Below are positions 1-11,908 of a stretch of 64,000 nucleotides of DNA, one piece after another. This DNA comes from Ehretia macrophylla (lineage: Eukaryota > Streptophyta > Magnoliopsida > Boraginales > Ehretiaceae). The position numbers and the translations under genes are program-made. The number at the start of each line of letters is the position of its first letter. Within the stretch, counting starts at the first letter, position 1. Under the pieces are notes generated by a model. It was not told the origin of the DNA and made no database searches. It saw nothing but the letters and a program-made list of their open reading frames with translations. The stretch is from assembly GCA_037974665.1 (NCBI GenBank), contig CM075783.1:42297712-42361711 (forward strand), read 5' to 3'.

Positions 1-1828
1 ATTCTGACCAAGATGCAGACTAAACTTGCGGGGTGGAAGCAGAAAGTCTTGTCCCTCGCTGGTCGCGTTACTCTCTCTAAAGCCGTTTTTGCCGCCATGC
101 CAGCCTATTCTATGCAAGTGACGATTCTCCCTGTTCAGACTTATAAGGAGATTGATAAAATCCAACGTAATTTCATTTGGGGATCATCTAAGGAACAACG
201 TCGTATACATTGGTTATCCTGGGAGTCTATCTGCCGTCCAAAGTCTGAAGGGGGCTTGGGTCTTCGTATGGCTAGAAGTACCAATGAAGCTATGCTTGCC
301 AAACTTGGATGGAAAATTCTTAATGAACCAAATTTGCTCTGGGTCAAAGTTTTGAAGGAGAAATATTTCTCTGATAATTTGTTGTCTTACGAAGGTAAGA
401 ATACTAATTCAAAGGTTTGCAAAGATATCATCAAAGGGAGAGACACTCTAAATAAGGGGATTAAGTGGATTCTTTGTAATGGTCATACTACAAGATTCTG
501 GCTGGACCTTTGGGTTGGAGAAGACACTCTGATTAACATGGCATTTCATCACATTCCTGATAGGATGATACATCTTACGGTTAACCGCTTTGTGCATGAG
601 AATGGCATTTGGAATTGGGTGCTCTTCCAACATCTCATTCCGTACCCTCTTCTTTTGCAAATTTCAAATTTGAAGTGCTATCCTGAAGATTCTCGTGATG
701 ATTTTATCAGTTGGAAGCATGATGCTAACGGTTCTTTTTCTGTGAGTACGACTATTATGTATAACCAGAACATCCATCTGGCCTCGGATATTAAATGGGA
801 AGATCTTTGGAAAATGCCTTGTCCCCAAAGAATTACAATTTTTTTTATGGCAAGCTGCTCATCAGCGAATATCCTCAAGACTCAAACTTAGCAATGGAGG
901 TATGTTGATTGATACAAGATGTGTTTGTTGTGGTACTTTGTGTGAAGATACGATGCATGTTCTTCGTTCGTGCTCTTATGCTCATCAAATTTGGGAACGT
1001 CTCATCCCTAGATCCCTTTGTAATGGGTTCTTCACCATGGATTGGAATGCGTGGATCAATAGAAATATTCAATCTCGTGATGTTTCTTTTGGTGTTAGTT
1101 GGAAATACATTTTTGCGGCTGCCATTTGGGAGATTTAGAGGCTGCGTAATAATTTCACCTTCAGAGGGGCGATGAGGGAACCCCTTGGTGTGACTGTTAG
1201 CCAGATCATTAAGAATGCGAATGAGAATGTGGAAGCTTGGAGGACCCATGACAGCCACCAAATCCAAACCAAGAGGGCTATTATGATTGGATGGGAGAAG
1301 CCGGACATGGGTTACAAGTTGAATATTGACGGATGTTCGAAAGGCAATCCAGGAATTGCTAGGGCAGGTGGTCTATTCCGCGACGTTAATAGTGGGTGGA
1401 TGTCGGGTTTTGGCATCAACCTGGGCATTGCAAGCAACAATAGAACAGAGTTGCTGGCTTTAGAGGAAGGGCTGAGCAGGGCGGAGCATCTCGGACTTCA
1501 TCATCTTTCCATTGAGACTGACTCCTTTTTTATCTGTAACTTGTTGAAAAATAAACCTGACTACAATAACCTGCTCAAGATTACGGTGGAGAATTGTGTT
1601 GAGATTCTTAATAGGCACGGTAATTACCGAGTTGTCCATGTTTTTTGTGAAGCTAATAGATGCGCTGACTGGATTGTTAATTACAGTCTTCATCAACCCC
1701 TTGGATCGTTTTCGTTGGATCAACCTCCAGATGCTCTCCGGACTCTGATTGAGAAGGATAGAATAGGTTTTAAATCCCGTCGAGTTGTTCATTCCTCTTA
1801 GGCTTCGCCTCCTTCCAACCAAAAAAAA
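1..1828 (+). mobile_element. LINE (L1-type) 3' part, nested element, copy A
   Basis: This is the 3' third of a plant L1-type LINE on the plus strand, cut by the window edge. Base 1 aligns with base 44072 in the second copy, where the element is full length. It ends in a run of ten A (1819-1828), followed directly by GTGGGAATAGCT, the 3' target-site copy. The next bases belong to another LINE in the opposite orientation, so the junction is that of a LINE inserted in a LINE. The 5' target-site copy lies upstream of the window. Confidence 0.9.
13..1801 (+). pseudogene. LINE ORF2 C-terminal part (RT thumb, zf-RVT, RNase H), broken
   Basis: The remnant encodes the end of the reverse transcriptase (KLAGWKQKVLSLAGRVTLSK, then the GGLGLR block), a zf-RVT region with CVCC..CEDTMHVLRSC, and a type I RNase H. 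RNase H acidic residues are visible: NIDG near 1322-1333, TELLALEEG near 1447-1473, ETDS near 1516-1527, and a final D in ADWIVNY. Inactivating changes are a frameshift in the T-run near 838-848 and an in-frame TAG at 1136-1138 in the linker before RNase H. The terminal TAG is at 1799-1801. The RNase H reading frame 1172-1801 is otherwise open. Copy C carries different stops, so the two copies decayed separately. Confidence 0.88.
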
Positions 1829-4258
1829 AAGTGGGAATAGCTTGCAAGACTGATTTGATGAGAATTTATTTGCCACTATCAGAAAGGAGGCGATTTTTCC
1901 AATTTTCCATTCTGTCTACGATTCTTTCTTTGACCCATTCAAGGGTTTGAACACGAGATTTACCCCAGTCTGTAAGAAGTCCGAGGTATTTTCCAATGTT
2001 ATTTTTTTGTTTGATATTAAAGACCATTGTCAAAAGATCCATAATACCTTCGGTGTTTGCTTGCTGAAAATGATGGCTGATTTAGAAAAATTAATCATTT
2101 GGCCTAAGACGAAGCAATAAAGGTAAAGAATTTCTTTGAGGGCTTCGGCTTCTGAATGTGTTGCTTCTAGGAAAAACAGTGAGTCATCTGCAAATAGGAG
2201 GTGTGTTAAAGGGGGGGAAAGATCTGGAAAGTTTGATGCCTTTTATAAGGTTCCTTTGTTGGAAAGATGAGAACATGTCAAAAAGAGCTTGAGTGACGAG
2301 TGCAAACAAAAAAAGTGACAAAGGGTCACCTTGTCTCAAGCCCCTTTGTGGATTGAATTGCTTAGTTGGGACACCATTTATGATAACAGAGTATGACACT
2401 GTTGAAACACAACTCATGATCCATGATACCCTTCTCGGGTGAAAGTTCTTTTTGATGAGAAGATGCTCAAGAAAATGCCATTCCACTTGGTCGTAAGCTT
2501 TTTGCATGTCAAGCTTAATGGCAGCAAAGAACTTTTCTGGATTTTTCCTTATCTTGCTAAGTGCATGTACCACTTCTTGTGCTATAAGGATGTTGTCCTG
2601 AATAGCACGGTTAGGGACAAATGCACTTTGAAAAGGGCTGATAATTGAGTCAAGATGGAGACGAAGTCTACCCACCAAGACTTTGGAAAAGATTTTGTAA
2701 ATAAAATTTGTGCACCTTATCGGTCTAAAATCCCCAGTTGTTTCAGGATATTTGGCCTTAGGAATTAAGGCAATATTAGTATGATTGATACATTTGAGAT
2801 TACAATTGCACTGCATAAAATTTGTAATGGCTAAAACAATATCATCTTCCAAAAGCAGCCAACACTTCTTGTAAAAAATTCCTGGAAAACCATCCGGGCC
2901 TGGAGCTTTATGGTGTCCCAAACTCTTAGCTGCACTTATAATTTCTTCCCTGAAGACAAGCTTGATTAGCTCCTGATTAATCTGGTCAGAGATGCGAGGT
3001 CGAACGCAATCAAGCACTGCTCCACAATTACGGGCTCCATTACTAGTATACAGCTTGTGGAAGAATTTGGTAATCCATTCAGAAATAGTGCTAGGATCTT
3101 CAGTCCACTGTCAATCCTCATTTTTAATCCTTAAAATTCTGTTATTTGCTCTCTACTGTTGAGTAGAGGCATGAAATAAACGAGTGTTACGGTCCCCAGC
3201 TTTAAGCCAATTGACTCGTGCCTTATCAACCCACATTTTTTCCTCTGCATCCAAGAGAGCTCCTAGTTCTGAAACCACAACACTGTATTCTTCAGAGTTG
3301 AAAACCTGTTGTGGTTGATTGCAAATGTGAACAACCTATCTTTCAAGTGAGCAATCGCAGCTTTGTCTCTTTTGAACTGATTAGAACTCCACCTGATTAA
3401 ATGTTTCCTACATCTGAAGAGCTTCTTTTTGATAATTTTGACTATATATCCCCCAGTAAGGTGCTTCCAACAATTCTCCACAATACTGTTACATTCAGGA
3501 TAATCAATCCAATGAGAAGCAAAATGGAACCTTTTCCTTGATTTTTGTTGAGTATTATTATCAAGCAACAAGATGATCGGACTATGGTCAGAACCCACAG
3601 GGGGTGGGATAGCAACCCAGGCATCTGGATAAGAATTAAACCATTGAAGATTTGAGAAAACCCAGTCAATCCTGTGTTGGATACGACTAGCTCTTTCTCT
3701 ATTATTTGACCAGGTGAATCTACAGCCACTACTAGCAACTTCTATCAGCTCAGCTCGATCAATGAAGTCTCTGAAGTCCTACAAAATCTTTGGATTTTTT
3801 TCCCTTTCCTCCATCTTTGTCAGACAAATTCTTGATCATGTTAAAATCCCCCATTATAACATAGGGATCATCTGAGGACGCAAAAATATCATAAAAATGA
3901 TTCTAGAATTTTTTCCTTGACTGATGATTTGGGTAACAGTAAACAAATGATAGCAAAAAACTGTTACCTTTAAGGTCTTTGACAATGGCTTTGATTGAGA
4001 ACTCATCGTTGTCCACCACCTTGACATCGGCATAATCTCGGCAGAGCAAAGATAGGCCTCCTGACGAGCCTGAGGGGTCAACACAAGCCAACAACTTGAA
4101 CCTTATTTTTCTGCAAACTCTAAGAAAATATTATTTTTCCGCATCTTGGTTTCAGACAGGCCAATCAAGATTGGATCAAAATGAGAGATATAATCTCTCA
4201 GAGAATTAACTATTAAGGCCGGCCCTAAACCTTGACAGTTCCAACCCAATAGTTTCAT
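1829..4258 (-). pseudogene. LINE ORF2 N-terminal part (endonuclease + RT), broken
   Basis: On the minus strand ORF2 starts at ATG 4258 with MKLLGWNCQGLGP, the first block of an APE-type endonuclease. A later endonuclease block, GSDHSPIILLLDNN, lies near 3540-3598. The reverse transcriptase follows at 3017-1850: APGPDGFPG, KLDMQKAYDQVEW, GLRQGDPLS, and the catalytic FADD near 2185-2196. The coding region is cut by frameshifts and stops (for example around 4095, 3260 and 2184). The frame stops at the nested insertion. Function in life was target-primed reverse transcription; this copy is dead. Confidence 0.87.
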
Positions 4259-4297
4259 ATCAACCTTGGGTCCTTTTTACGGTCAGAACTCGAGACC

Positions 4298-5761
4298 TTA
4301 AGAGTTTGGATTTTCTTTAGGGCTTACATTCATTTGGATTGGATTTTTTGTGAGTCTTCTGATTTTTTGTTCCTTCACTTTCAGCAACTTTAGAACACTC
4401 CAGAGTTTCCAATGATTTGGTGATATGAATGTCAACAAGGCACAACTCCATGTCACCTTTATCTTCGGTTTCAATATGGCTTGCTTTACGTTTATTCTCA
4501 CCTTTTTTTGTTGGGGTAGAGTTGTTTTTTTTGAAGTTGGTTTTTCCGTTTGTTTGACCTGCACTGTCAGAAAGATTAGTGGGATGGGCTTGGGGTATAG
4601 TAGTGGGAGTGGTTTGGGTTGGAGAAGAGTTGAAAAGGTAGTGGGCCTCTGCATTCTTACGATGGGATGCTTTTTTGTGTCTAGCAGAAGATTGGGCCGA
4701 GGACTGGGTCCCTGAAAATTGGCTTTTGGGCTGTGATGGGCTAGGAGTAAACGTTTGGCAGGTTTGGGAGTTTTGAATTTTGGTGAGATTGGTGAGGTTG
4801 ATTTGACTGAAGATTGGTTTACAGCTGTGGTTTTACCAGAGTTAATGGCAGTTGTGAGGCTCAATGGGTTCTGGCTAGCTTGGGTTTGAGTTGGATTCTG
4901 ACACTTTGCAGGGTTGATTGGACAATTCTGAGTAGCAAGAGGAGACTTTTTTGCAATTTGTTTTTGGTATTGCTCACGGTGGCGCGTGAGGCTACCTTCC
5001 GCCATAGCTTTAGGATCTTCTTCTCCATATTGTTTGGCAGCAACAACTCATAAATTCTTTCTTCCAGGGGCTGCGCTTAACCAAGGACCCAGTAAAGGGG
5101 TTTCACTATCTTCTTGTGCTTGTTTTTCAAGAAAGTGTTTTTCCTGACAATCTTTTTCCGGATGATCTAATTTACCACAAAGTTGACAGAACTCTCCCAA
5201 CTTTTCATATTTGAACTTGATCCAAAGATCAGGAAGGTTTTCACGAGGAAGAGAAAAGCCAGGAATCAATGATTGGTGGATGTTCCATCTGATACGAATT
5301 CTCATACAGCAAACTGCGTCCGAGTTCCTACCATCATCCAGATCCACCTCTTCGAGTTCGCCTAAGTATTTGCTTATCTTCTCAGCATTTTCTTTTGATA
5401 CAAATCCAGTCGAGAAGCCATGGACTTGAATCCGAAAGGACGTATGATCGAGGTCTATTTCGTGAACTGATAGAGTATCCTTCCAAGGATGGAGAAGGAG
5501 GTGGTAACCATGGACAGCCCATGGTCTGAGATTCCATGCTCTTTACTTGTCTTGAGCTGAACCAAATGTTATTCTGAAGACGTTGTTATCAAGCAGACGA
5601 GTTTCTGCTGGGAGTTTAAGTCCCCAACTTTTGTTTATCACAGATCTAACCAGACCAGGAGGAGTTGGATTTGGTGATAAGACTTTTGCTAAAAGGGATA
5701 GTTTGCAGTGGTGTTGAACTTTCGGGTCAGTGTTGTGGTTAAGAGGGATTGAGATCTTCAT
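4298..5761 (-). pseudogene. LINE ORF1 (DUF4283 + CCHC zinc knuckle), broken
   Basis: ORF1 begins at ATG 5761 with MKISIPLNHNTDPKVQHHCK. The first part resembles the DUF4283 region of plant LINE and gag-like proteins. A CCHC knuckle, CQLCGKLDHPEKDC, lies near 5145-5186. A long Pro/Ser/Thr/Lys-rich tail ends at a TAA at 4298-4300. An in-frame stop near 5543 and a frameshift near 5005-5050 break it. The protein family binds nucleic acid in the LINE ribonucleoprotein. Copy C has the same early stop, so that stop predates the segmental duplication. Confidence 0.85.
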
Positions 5762-5958
5762 TGAAGAGAATGTCAGAGATGAATAAATTCAGAAGATTGG
5801 GAGAGTAAAGAAGATGGAGATGACTAAATGCAGAGTAAAGAGGAGGAATAAAAGACAAAAGGAGTTAAAAGATACAAAAGTTTTTTGGTGGTTTAGTTGA
5901 GGGCTTAAGAGGGAAGAGATTTTGAGACTCCATTCCCTTGCCAGAGCATGGTTGAGTC

Positions 5959-7387
5959 CATCATGTTCCTCTCATGGTCATATTTTGAGTAAGATTAAGC
6001 ACCACTAGCCCACATAAAAATATAGAATTTTTTATTCTTTAGAAACAAAAAATTAATTCAAGCCAATAATCGTTAGTCTACATAAAATATTAAAACAGTT
6101 GAGATTTTTGACATTAGACTAAGCATCAAGTCTTTTAAGATAATGTTGATTCATTAATAATAGGTTAAGTAATTTGTTAATGTGGCTAATACCGGAACAA
6201 CTTTGACATTATAACGATATTGAGTTGGAGCTTGATGTACGTTGATTAGTCAACTTAATCATGCATTATCCTTCAAACCTAAAACCTTTAATAGAGTTAA
6301 TTATTCTACTTCTAGTAATTTTGGAGCACATCTTTTATTTTTTCACTGCTTGAAAGTGATTGTTACGATCACGAAAAAACAAAAATAATTGTTCTGAGTC
6401 ATTGCAGGTCATATTCGGGTTCATGTACTCATGGATTTGATCAAGAGCATAACTAAGTGTAAGGCCTAAAAAATTTCAATGGTAAGGATCATCAAAAGAA
6501 AATATGAAATTTAGGATGTTTGGTTGAAAACATATAGAACAAATAAATTTCCCTTTACTACTTTTGCTGTTTGCTCTTGGTGAATCTAGCCAATAAGACA
6601 AACCAAGGATGAAAACAACGAATCAATTCACGCCAGCTAAGATCTATTGGAAAATCTTGTTGGATGAGCATTGTCTTCAAGTCTATCCATCCCCTCATTT
6701 ACATTGCCCATGACCCCCATTACAAAGGAACCAGATTATAACTCCCCCTCACCTATGTAACAATATCTTTCTAGAGGAACTCAGTTTTGGAAATTCTTCC
6801 GTTCACACAAATATTGACAGATATATATAACCCTAAAAAGAAATGATCTAGATTAATTAGGTATAAAATTTTATTAAAATTGACCATAAAAAAATTATCT
6901 TTATAGTTAATTTGAAGCTAAGATCTAAACAAAGTCTCCATTGTCTACACTTCAAATGTTCTACCACTAAATTAACCATTGAATTGTATAGCAATATCAT
7001 TTTTTTTTTATGATGTAAATTCTTCCGGTAAGCTTTTTGAACTCAAACCAATTATATAAAATTTGAGGACACATGAACTTGCCCACAAGAAAAATGGTCT
7101 AGCTAAATTAGTCAAGAACGACATTGGAGGGAACCGCCCTCGTAGAAATCAACTTCCCAATTGATTTAAACTCAAAAACCGTGAATAAATCTTCTATCCA
7201 CGCTCCAAATACTTCACACTAAGAAAACCATTAAGAGTTATGTAACATTATGTTTATTTATTGTTCTCTCTCCCATTTTCTTTCACCTTATCTGATCTTG
7301 ATACTTCATCAGAACTTCCGTAATTATTTGCTGCTAATTTTAATACAACCAACATTATTCCAGACGAGGACTGGACATAGACAGCAT
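5959..7387. other. Intergenic stretch between LINE and unit A; no gene seen
   Basis: AT-rich sequence without a credible exon, tRNA or intact element. Bases up to about 6905 are repeated at 50395-51339 before unit C. Bases 6905-7387 have no counterpart before B or C, so this part of the left flank of unit A is private to A. Confidence 0.6.
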
Positions 7388-7599
7388 AGTATCTATGGAT
7401 AACACAGTAAGGCTAAGAAAATACGAACATAAATATATAGCACCAATAAGTTTAGATTTAAAAAGAAATTATGTCATAACTTATAGCACAGAAAGCAAAA
7501 GAGATCAAAGCTTAAGGCTAAGAAAATAGGACCGTAACTATATAGCAGAAACACAACAAAAAGAACGACATGCAATGATCGTTGCGTTGCGTGCAGCAT

Positions 7600-7968
7600 T
7601 CACCTGGAACAACAAAAAGAATCAAATTAAGCAAAATAACGGAAAAGTTGAAAGACATAAATATCAATTAAGCTAAAACTCAACGAGGAACGCTCACGTA
7701 CTTTGTTGTTTTTTTGCTCCGGTCGCCTCTTTTTTTGCGAGGTTCGAGCCACACAATTTTTAAAAGAATATCCCCCGCTGCGTTTCCAATGCTGTATCAA
7801 AATGGGTGGAAATATTATTATCTAATCTCAAATTAGATAACTAAAAAAAATCAGAAAAAATTACAAAACAAAAATTATAGAATTAGAAACCTACCAAACA
7901 CCGAGAGTCCCAAACCCAAAAAGAAAGACTGCCGTTCTCAATAGCAAACCAGGATCGTTGTCGCACAT
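7600..7968 (-). CDS. Small spliced gene, ~55-aa putative membrane peptide, copy A
   Basis: The minus strand shows a compact gene. A 3' splice site with a pyrimidine tract (CTTCTTCCTTGCAG) precedes GGTGAAGATG. The first coding exon is 7968-7895 (24 codons + 2 nt) and ends at GTAGGT. The second starts after TTTTGATACAG at 7791, in matching phase, and runs to a GTACGT donor after 7702. The next acceptor (TTGTTCCAG, exon from 7603) gives AAG then TGA, so the spliced product has 55 residues ending KKTTK. Read-through without this last splice gives 61. The protein starts MCDNDPGLLLRT, has one hydrophobic segment (about residues 8-27, rich in G and F), then a basic tail. Family not recognised. Three copies keep the frame and splice sites. 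Confidence 0.6.
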
Positions 7969-8064
7969 CTTCACCCTGCAAGGAAGAAGAGAAAGATCAT
8001 CAATGGGGATAGATCTGATGGCTGAAAATAACAAAACACAATAAAACGATGCATACTCCTTTAC

Positions 8065-8200
8065 CTATTGATAGATAAGAGAGAGAACGATAGGCTTTAG
8101 GTGTGTATACGGATACAGATCAACAAGTAGACCTACCTAAAGCACAATGGTAGGTCGATGGGTTTGGGCCGCTTTTAGAGGGAAAATTTCCATAGTATTA
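8065..8200 (-). promoter_or_regulatory. 5' UTR exon and promoter of the 55-aa gene, copy A
   Basis: On the minus strand a 5' splice site ATAG|GTAAAG ends a non-coding first exon at 8065. Intron 1 is then 8064-7976. About 100 bp further upstream lies TGGGCC (8165-8170 on plus; GGCCCA on minus) beside AAACCCA. TGGGCC is the plant Site II motif, known from promoters of many ribosomal and mitochondrial-protein genes and often paired with telo-box-like AAACCC. No TATA box is evident close to it. B and C keep the motif and the donor. Confidence 0.45.
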
Positions 8201-8370
8201 AATCAATAATATGGTTTGTAAATATATTAATTGTGGATATTATTTTCTGTTTCTATATCTTGGAGCTTTACTTTAGAAATTTTAACAACTATATGTATTT
8301 CATCAATAACACTAATCAATTTTAATATTAATTTTAATTAGTTAGTATTTATGAATAGATAATGCAAATA

Positions 8371-9224
8371 TAGTGGAACCTCTTTAAATTAATACTCGAT
8401 AAATTAATAATCTTTTTTATTTAATAAAAATGTCCAATCCCGACTTAGGACCAATTTAAAAAGTTGATAACTTCGATAAAATTATAGGATAATACATTTA
8501 AAAAAATTTATTTGTATTTTATTGACTCAAATATTTGATAAATTAATAATTAACTAAAAAATACATAATAAATTGACTATGACGTTTTTTTAAAATATGA
8601 ATCAAAAGTAGGTTATCTTTTGTTAAACTTTAAATTTAATTGAATCTCATATTTAATTATTTATAGACTGTTTGAAACAAATGAATTCCACAAAATTTTG
8701 TGGAATTGATTTGCAAATCTAATTTTTTATATTTGGAAACATCACTTTAAAAAATTGAAAATCCAAGATTTGTAAATTTTGGATTTACTCAAGGCTTACT
8801 CAAATCATTACTCAAGACGTGAAATTTACAAATTCACGTTTTTTAAGTTAGTTCCTTCTTTTGATGACAAAATTACATTTTCTTTTGAGATAATACTACA
8901 AGGATTAGAATACAAGATTAGAGAAATTAGTTTTCATCCTGATCCTACAAGGACTTGGATACGAGATTAGAAAAACTTTGTTCTAATCCTACTAAATTAA
9001 ATTTTATCTTCTATTCTTATTACTTATCTATTCAAATTGAACTGAAAAAATATAATTCACTTTTTTAAAAAAGATATCATAATCATAATATATTTACTAT
9101 AAAGCCAAAAAAATTAAAAATACCTCTATTAATTAATAGTTATTAATTTATCGATAAATTAATATCTCATTAAATTAATAGAACTTGGTGGTCCTAACGC
9201 TATTAATTTAAAGAGATTCTACTG
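8371..9224. mobile_element. Emigrant/Lemi1-like (pogo) MITE, copy A
   Basis: The left end TAGTGGAACCTCTTTAAATT and the right end (complement CAGTAGAATCTCTTTAAATT) form terminal inverted repeats. They resemble the CAGTA-AACCTCTATAAATTAATA ends of plant Emigrant and Lemi1 pogo-type elements. TA flanks both sides. The interior has no transposase. The right arm repeats TTAATTTATCGATAAATTAA-type palindromes typical of these ends. Confidence 0.65.
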
Positions 9225-11637
9225 TAAATAATTTTTTATTTTAGATGACTATGATGTTAAGACTACGGCTCTATTTTGCTTAACTTTTTTATACTCAAAA
9301 GTATTTTCTGTGAGTTTGGAAGTCGATCCCACCTGTTTGACCCATTTCTGAAAGCACTTTCAGGTAGAAGCTGAAGTTAAAAAAAGCTGAAAATCAATAA
9401 GCTCCAAATTGGAGCTTTTCAAAATGGATTTTTGCGAAGCTGTTTTTATATAATGTGAGAAACTGTTGTCTTTTTCTTTCTCAAATATACCTCTTCATAT
9501 TTTTTTAAAGTAAAATATTACCCTCAAATTTTATAAAAGCTCAATATTGCTCAATATATGCCAAACAGAGCCTACATGAAATATAGATGAATTAATAAAT
9601 AATTCACGATTTAAAATCCTAATATAAAGACGAAAAAAACTAGGATAGAAATGTGAAACATAAATCCACAGTGAATAAATATTTGTGATTTTAGATGGCT
9701 AAGTATATTAAAACTACCTGAAAATAATGATGAATGAATAAATACTTCATGATTTAGGATTCTAATTTAAAGACGAACAAAAAAAAAAAAGCTTGGATTA
9801 AGAAATGAAGGAAATAAAATTCACCATGAAGAAGCTCGTAAAAAGAATAAGAAAACTAAGAACATAGGGAATGAGGGTGAAAGAATAAGAACAATAAAAA
9901 AAAAAAAAATTAGAGGACAAGTTATTTTTTAATTTTACAAAAAAGGTGTTTTTAAACAGAAAATTTTAATTAAAGAAAGAAACATGTAATGATCATCAAG
10001 AAAAGTAATCATAAGGTCTCTGGCTTAACAGTTTATCACCAAATAATTATCTAGGCAACCAAAGATACATGGTCAAATGGCCAGTGACTAATTAGTCTTC
10101 TTTATAGTTGAATCAATTTCGAAAAAATTTAAATTCATAATGATAGTAATAGTTAAGGGTAAATTTTACACTTGATCCATATTGTTTACATATTTTTTCA
10201 ATGTACTCGTTAATATTTTAAAAGACTCATAGTGGTCCTTAATATTTACAAAAATTATTTAAAATGGTACATATTATTCAAACTTTGTTCTAATCCTAAT
10301 AAATTAAATTTTATCTTCTATTCTTATTACTTATATCTTCAAATTGGACAGAAAAAATATAATTCGCTTTTCAAAAAAAGAGATCATAATCATAATATGT
10401 TTACTATAAAGGTAAAAAAATTAAAAATGTCTCTATTAATTAATAGTTATTAATTTATCGATAAATTAATATCTCATTAAATTAATAGAATTTGGTGGTG
10501 TCAACGCTATTAATTTAAAGAGGTTCTACTGTAAATAATTTTTGATTTTAGATGACTATGATGTTAAGACTACGACTCTATTTGGCCTAACTTTTTTACA
10601 CTCAAAAGTACTTTTTGTGAGTTTGGAAGCCGATTCTACCTGTTTGACCCATTTTTGAAAGCGCTTTCAGGTAGAAGCTGAAGTTGAAAAAAGTTAAAAA
10701 TTAATAAGCTCCAAATTGGAGCTTTTCAAAATGGATTTTTGCCAAACTGTTTTTATATAATGTGAAAAACTGTTTTCTTTTTCTTTCTCAAATATACATC
10801 ATCATATTTTTTAAAGTAAAACAGTCAACAACTTTTGTTCATCAGCATTTTTAACCAAAGTTCTATTTCAAAAACTCTATAACTCAAAAGTTAAAATTAC
10901 ACAGGTAGGCCAAACAGAGCCTACATGAAATAGAGATGAATTAATAAATAATTCACGATTTAAAATCCTAATTTAAAGACGAAAAAAACTAGGATAGAAA
11001 TGTGAAACATAAATCCACGGTGAATAAATATTTGTGATTTTAGATGGCTAACTATATTAAAACTACTTGAAAATATTGATGAATGAATAAATACTTCATG
11101 ATTTAGGATTCTAATTTAAAGACGAACAAAAAAAAAAACTTGGATTAAGAAATGAAGGAAATAAAATTCACCGTGAAGAATCTCGTAAAAAGAATAAGAA
11201 AATTAAGTACATAGGGAATGAGGGTGAAAGAATAAGAACAGTAAAAATAAAAATAAAAAAATTTAGAGGACAAGTTATTTTTTAATTTTACAAAAAAAGT
11301 GTTTTTAAACAGAAAAAATTAATTAAAGAAAGAAACATGTAATGATCATCAAGAAAAGTAATCATAAGGTCTCTGGCTTAACAGTTTATCACCAAATAAT
11401 TATCTAGGCAACCAAAGATACATGGTCAAATGGCCAGTGACTAATTAGTCTTCTTTATAGTTGAATCAATTTCAAAAATATTTAAATTCATAGTGATAGT
11501 AATAGTTAAGGGTAAATTTTACACTTGATCCCTATTGTTTACATATTTTTTTAATGTACTCCTTAATATTTTAAAAGGCTCATAGTGGTCCTTAATATTT
11601 ATAAAAGTTATTTAAAATGGTACTTATTATTCAAACT
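8974..11637. repeat. Direct duplication of ~1.3 kb within unit A
   Basis: 8974-10280 is repeated at 10281-~11637, both starting AACTTTGTTCTAATCCT. The left breakpoint lies inside the Emigrant-like element and the right one inside the Mutator-like MITE, with AAACTT shared at the junction. Both halves carry the same GGCTCT MITE and the same poly-A/ATT blocks. The same structure occurs in B and C, so it predates the unit duplication. No gene is in it. Confidence 0.85.
9267..9572. mobile_element. MITE with GGCTCT-TTTGGC inverted ends (two copies in unit A)
   Basis: The left end GGCTCTATTTTGCTTAACTT and the right end (complement GGCTCTGTTTGGCATATATT) are inverted, with TAC on both sides. The second half of the tandem duplication holds a longer copy at 10574-10922. 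The centre contains the hairpin AAGCTCCAAATTGGAGCTTT. No ORF. I cannot assign a superfamily from a 3-bp flank alone. Confidence 0.5.
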
Positions 11638-11908
11638 TAACCAATTTGGTCCTTATTGTTTTAAAAAAAATTTAATTTAGTCTTTATTATTTTTTTTAAA
11701 AATTTAATTCAGTCCCTGCACGTTACCTCTATTTGAAGACTAAATTAAATTTTATGAGAAATAATAATAATTAAATTGGCTAGTTTTGAATAATAGGGAC
11801 CAATTTAAATCACTTTGTAAACATTATGAACTAATATGATTTTTTTAAAACATTAAGGACCAACTTAAAAAAAATTATAAAAATAGGGACTAAGTGTAAA
11901 ATTTACCC
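11510..11908. mobile_element. Mutator-like MITE with 10-bp target duplication, copy A
   Basis: Perfect outer inverted repeats GGGTAAATTTTACACTT / AAGTGTAAAATTTACCC are flanked by TAATAGTTAA at 11500-11509 and 11909-11918. A 9-10 bp duplication fits Mutator-like elements. The arms also carry inverted GTCC-TATT blocks, so the element could fold back over most of its length. Non-coding. Confidence 0.75.

Larger units (their letters stand above)
1829..5958 (-). mobile_element. LINE (L1-type) 5' part, host element, copy A
   Basis: This is the 5' two thirds of a minus-strand LINE: ORF1 at 5761-4298, then ORF2 from 4258 down to the insertion point at 1829. The rest of ORF2 lies on the far side of the nested LINE, outside this window for copy A but visible for copy C (37770-39550). 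The 5' end is placed at 5958 because CATCATG follows at 5959-5965. The same heptamer precedes the poly-T end of copy C at 37763-37769. That target-site duplication is short, so this end is tentative. Confidence 0.85.

Noticed and set aside
875-1267. 130-codon minus-strand ORF (also 44945-45337)
   Set aside because: Antisense shadow of the nested LINE; its conservation follows from the segmental duplication.
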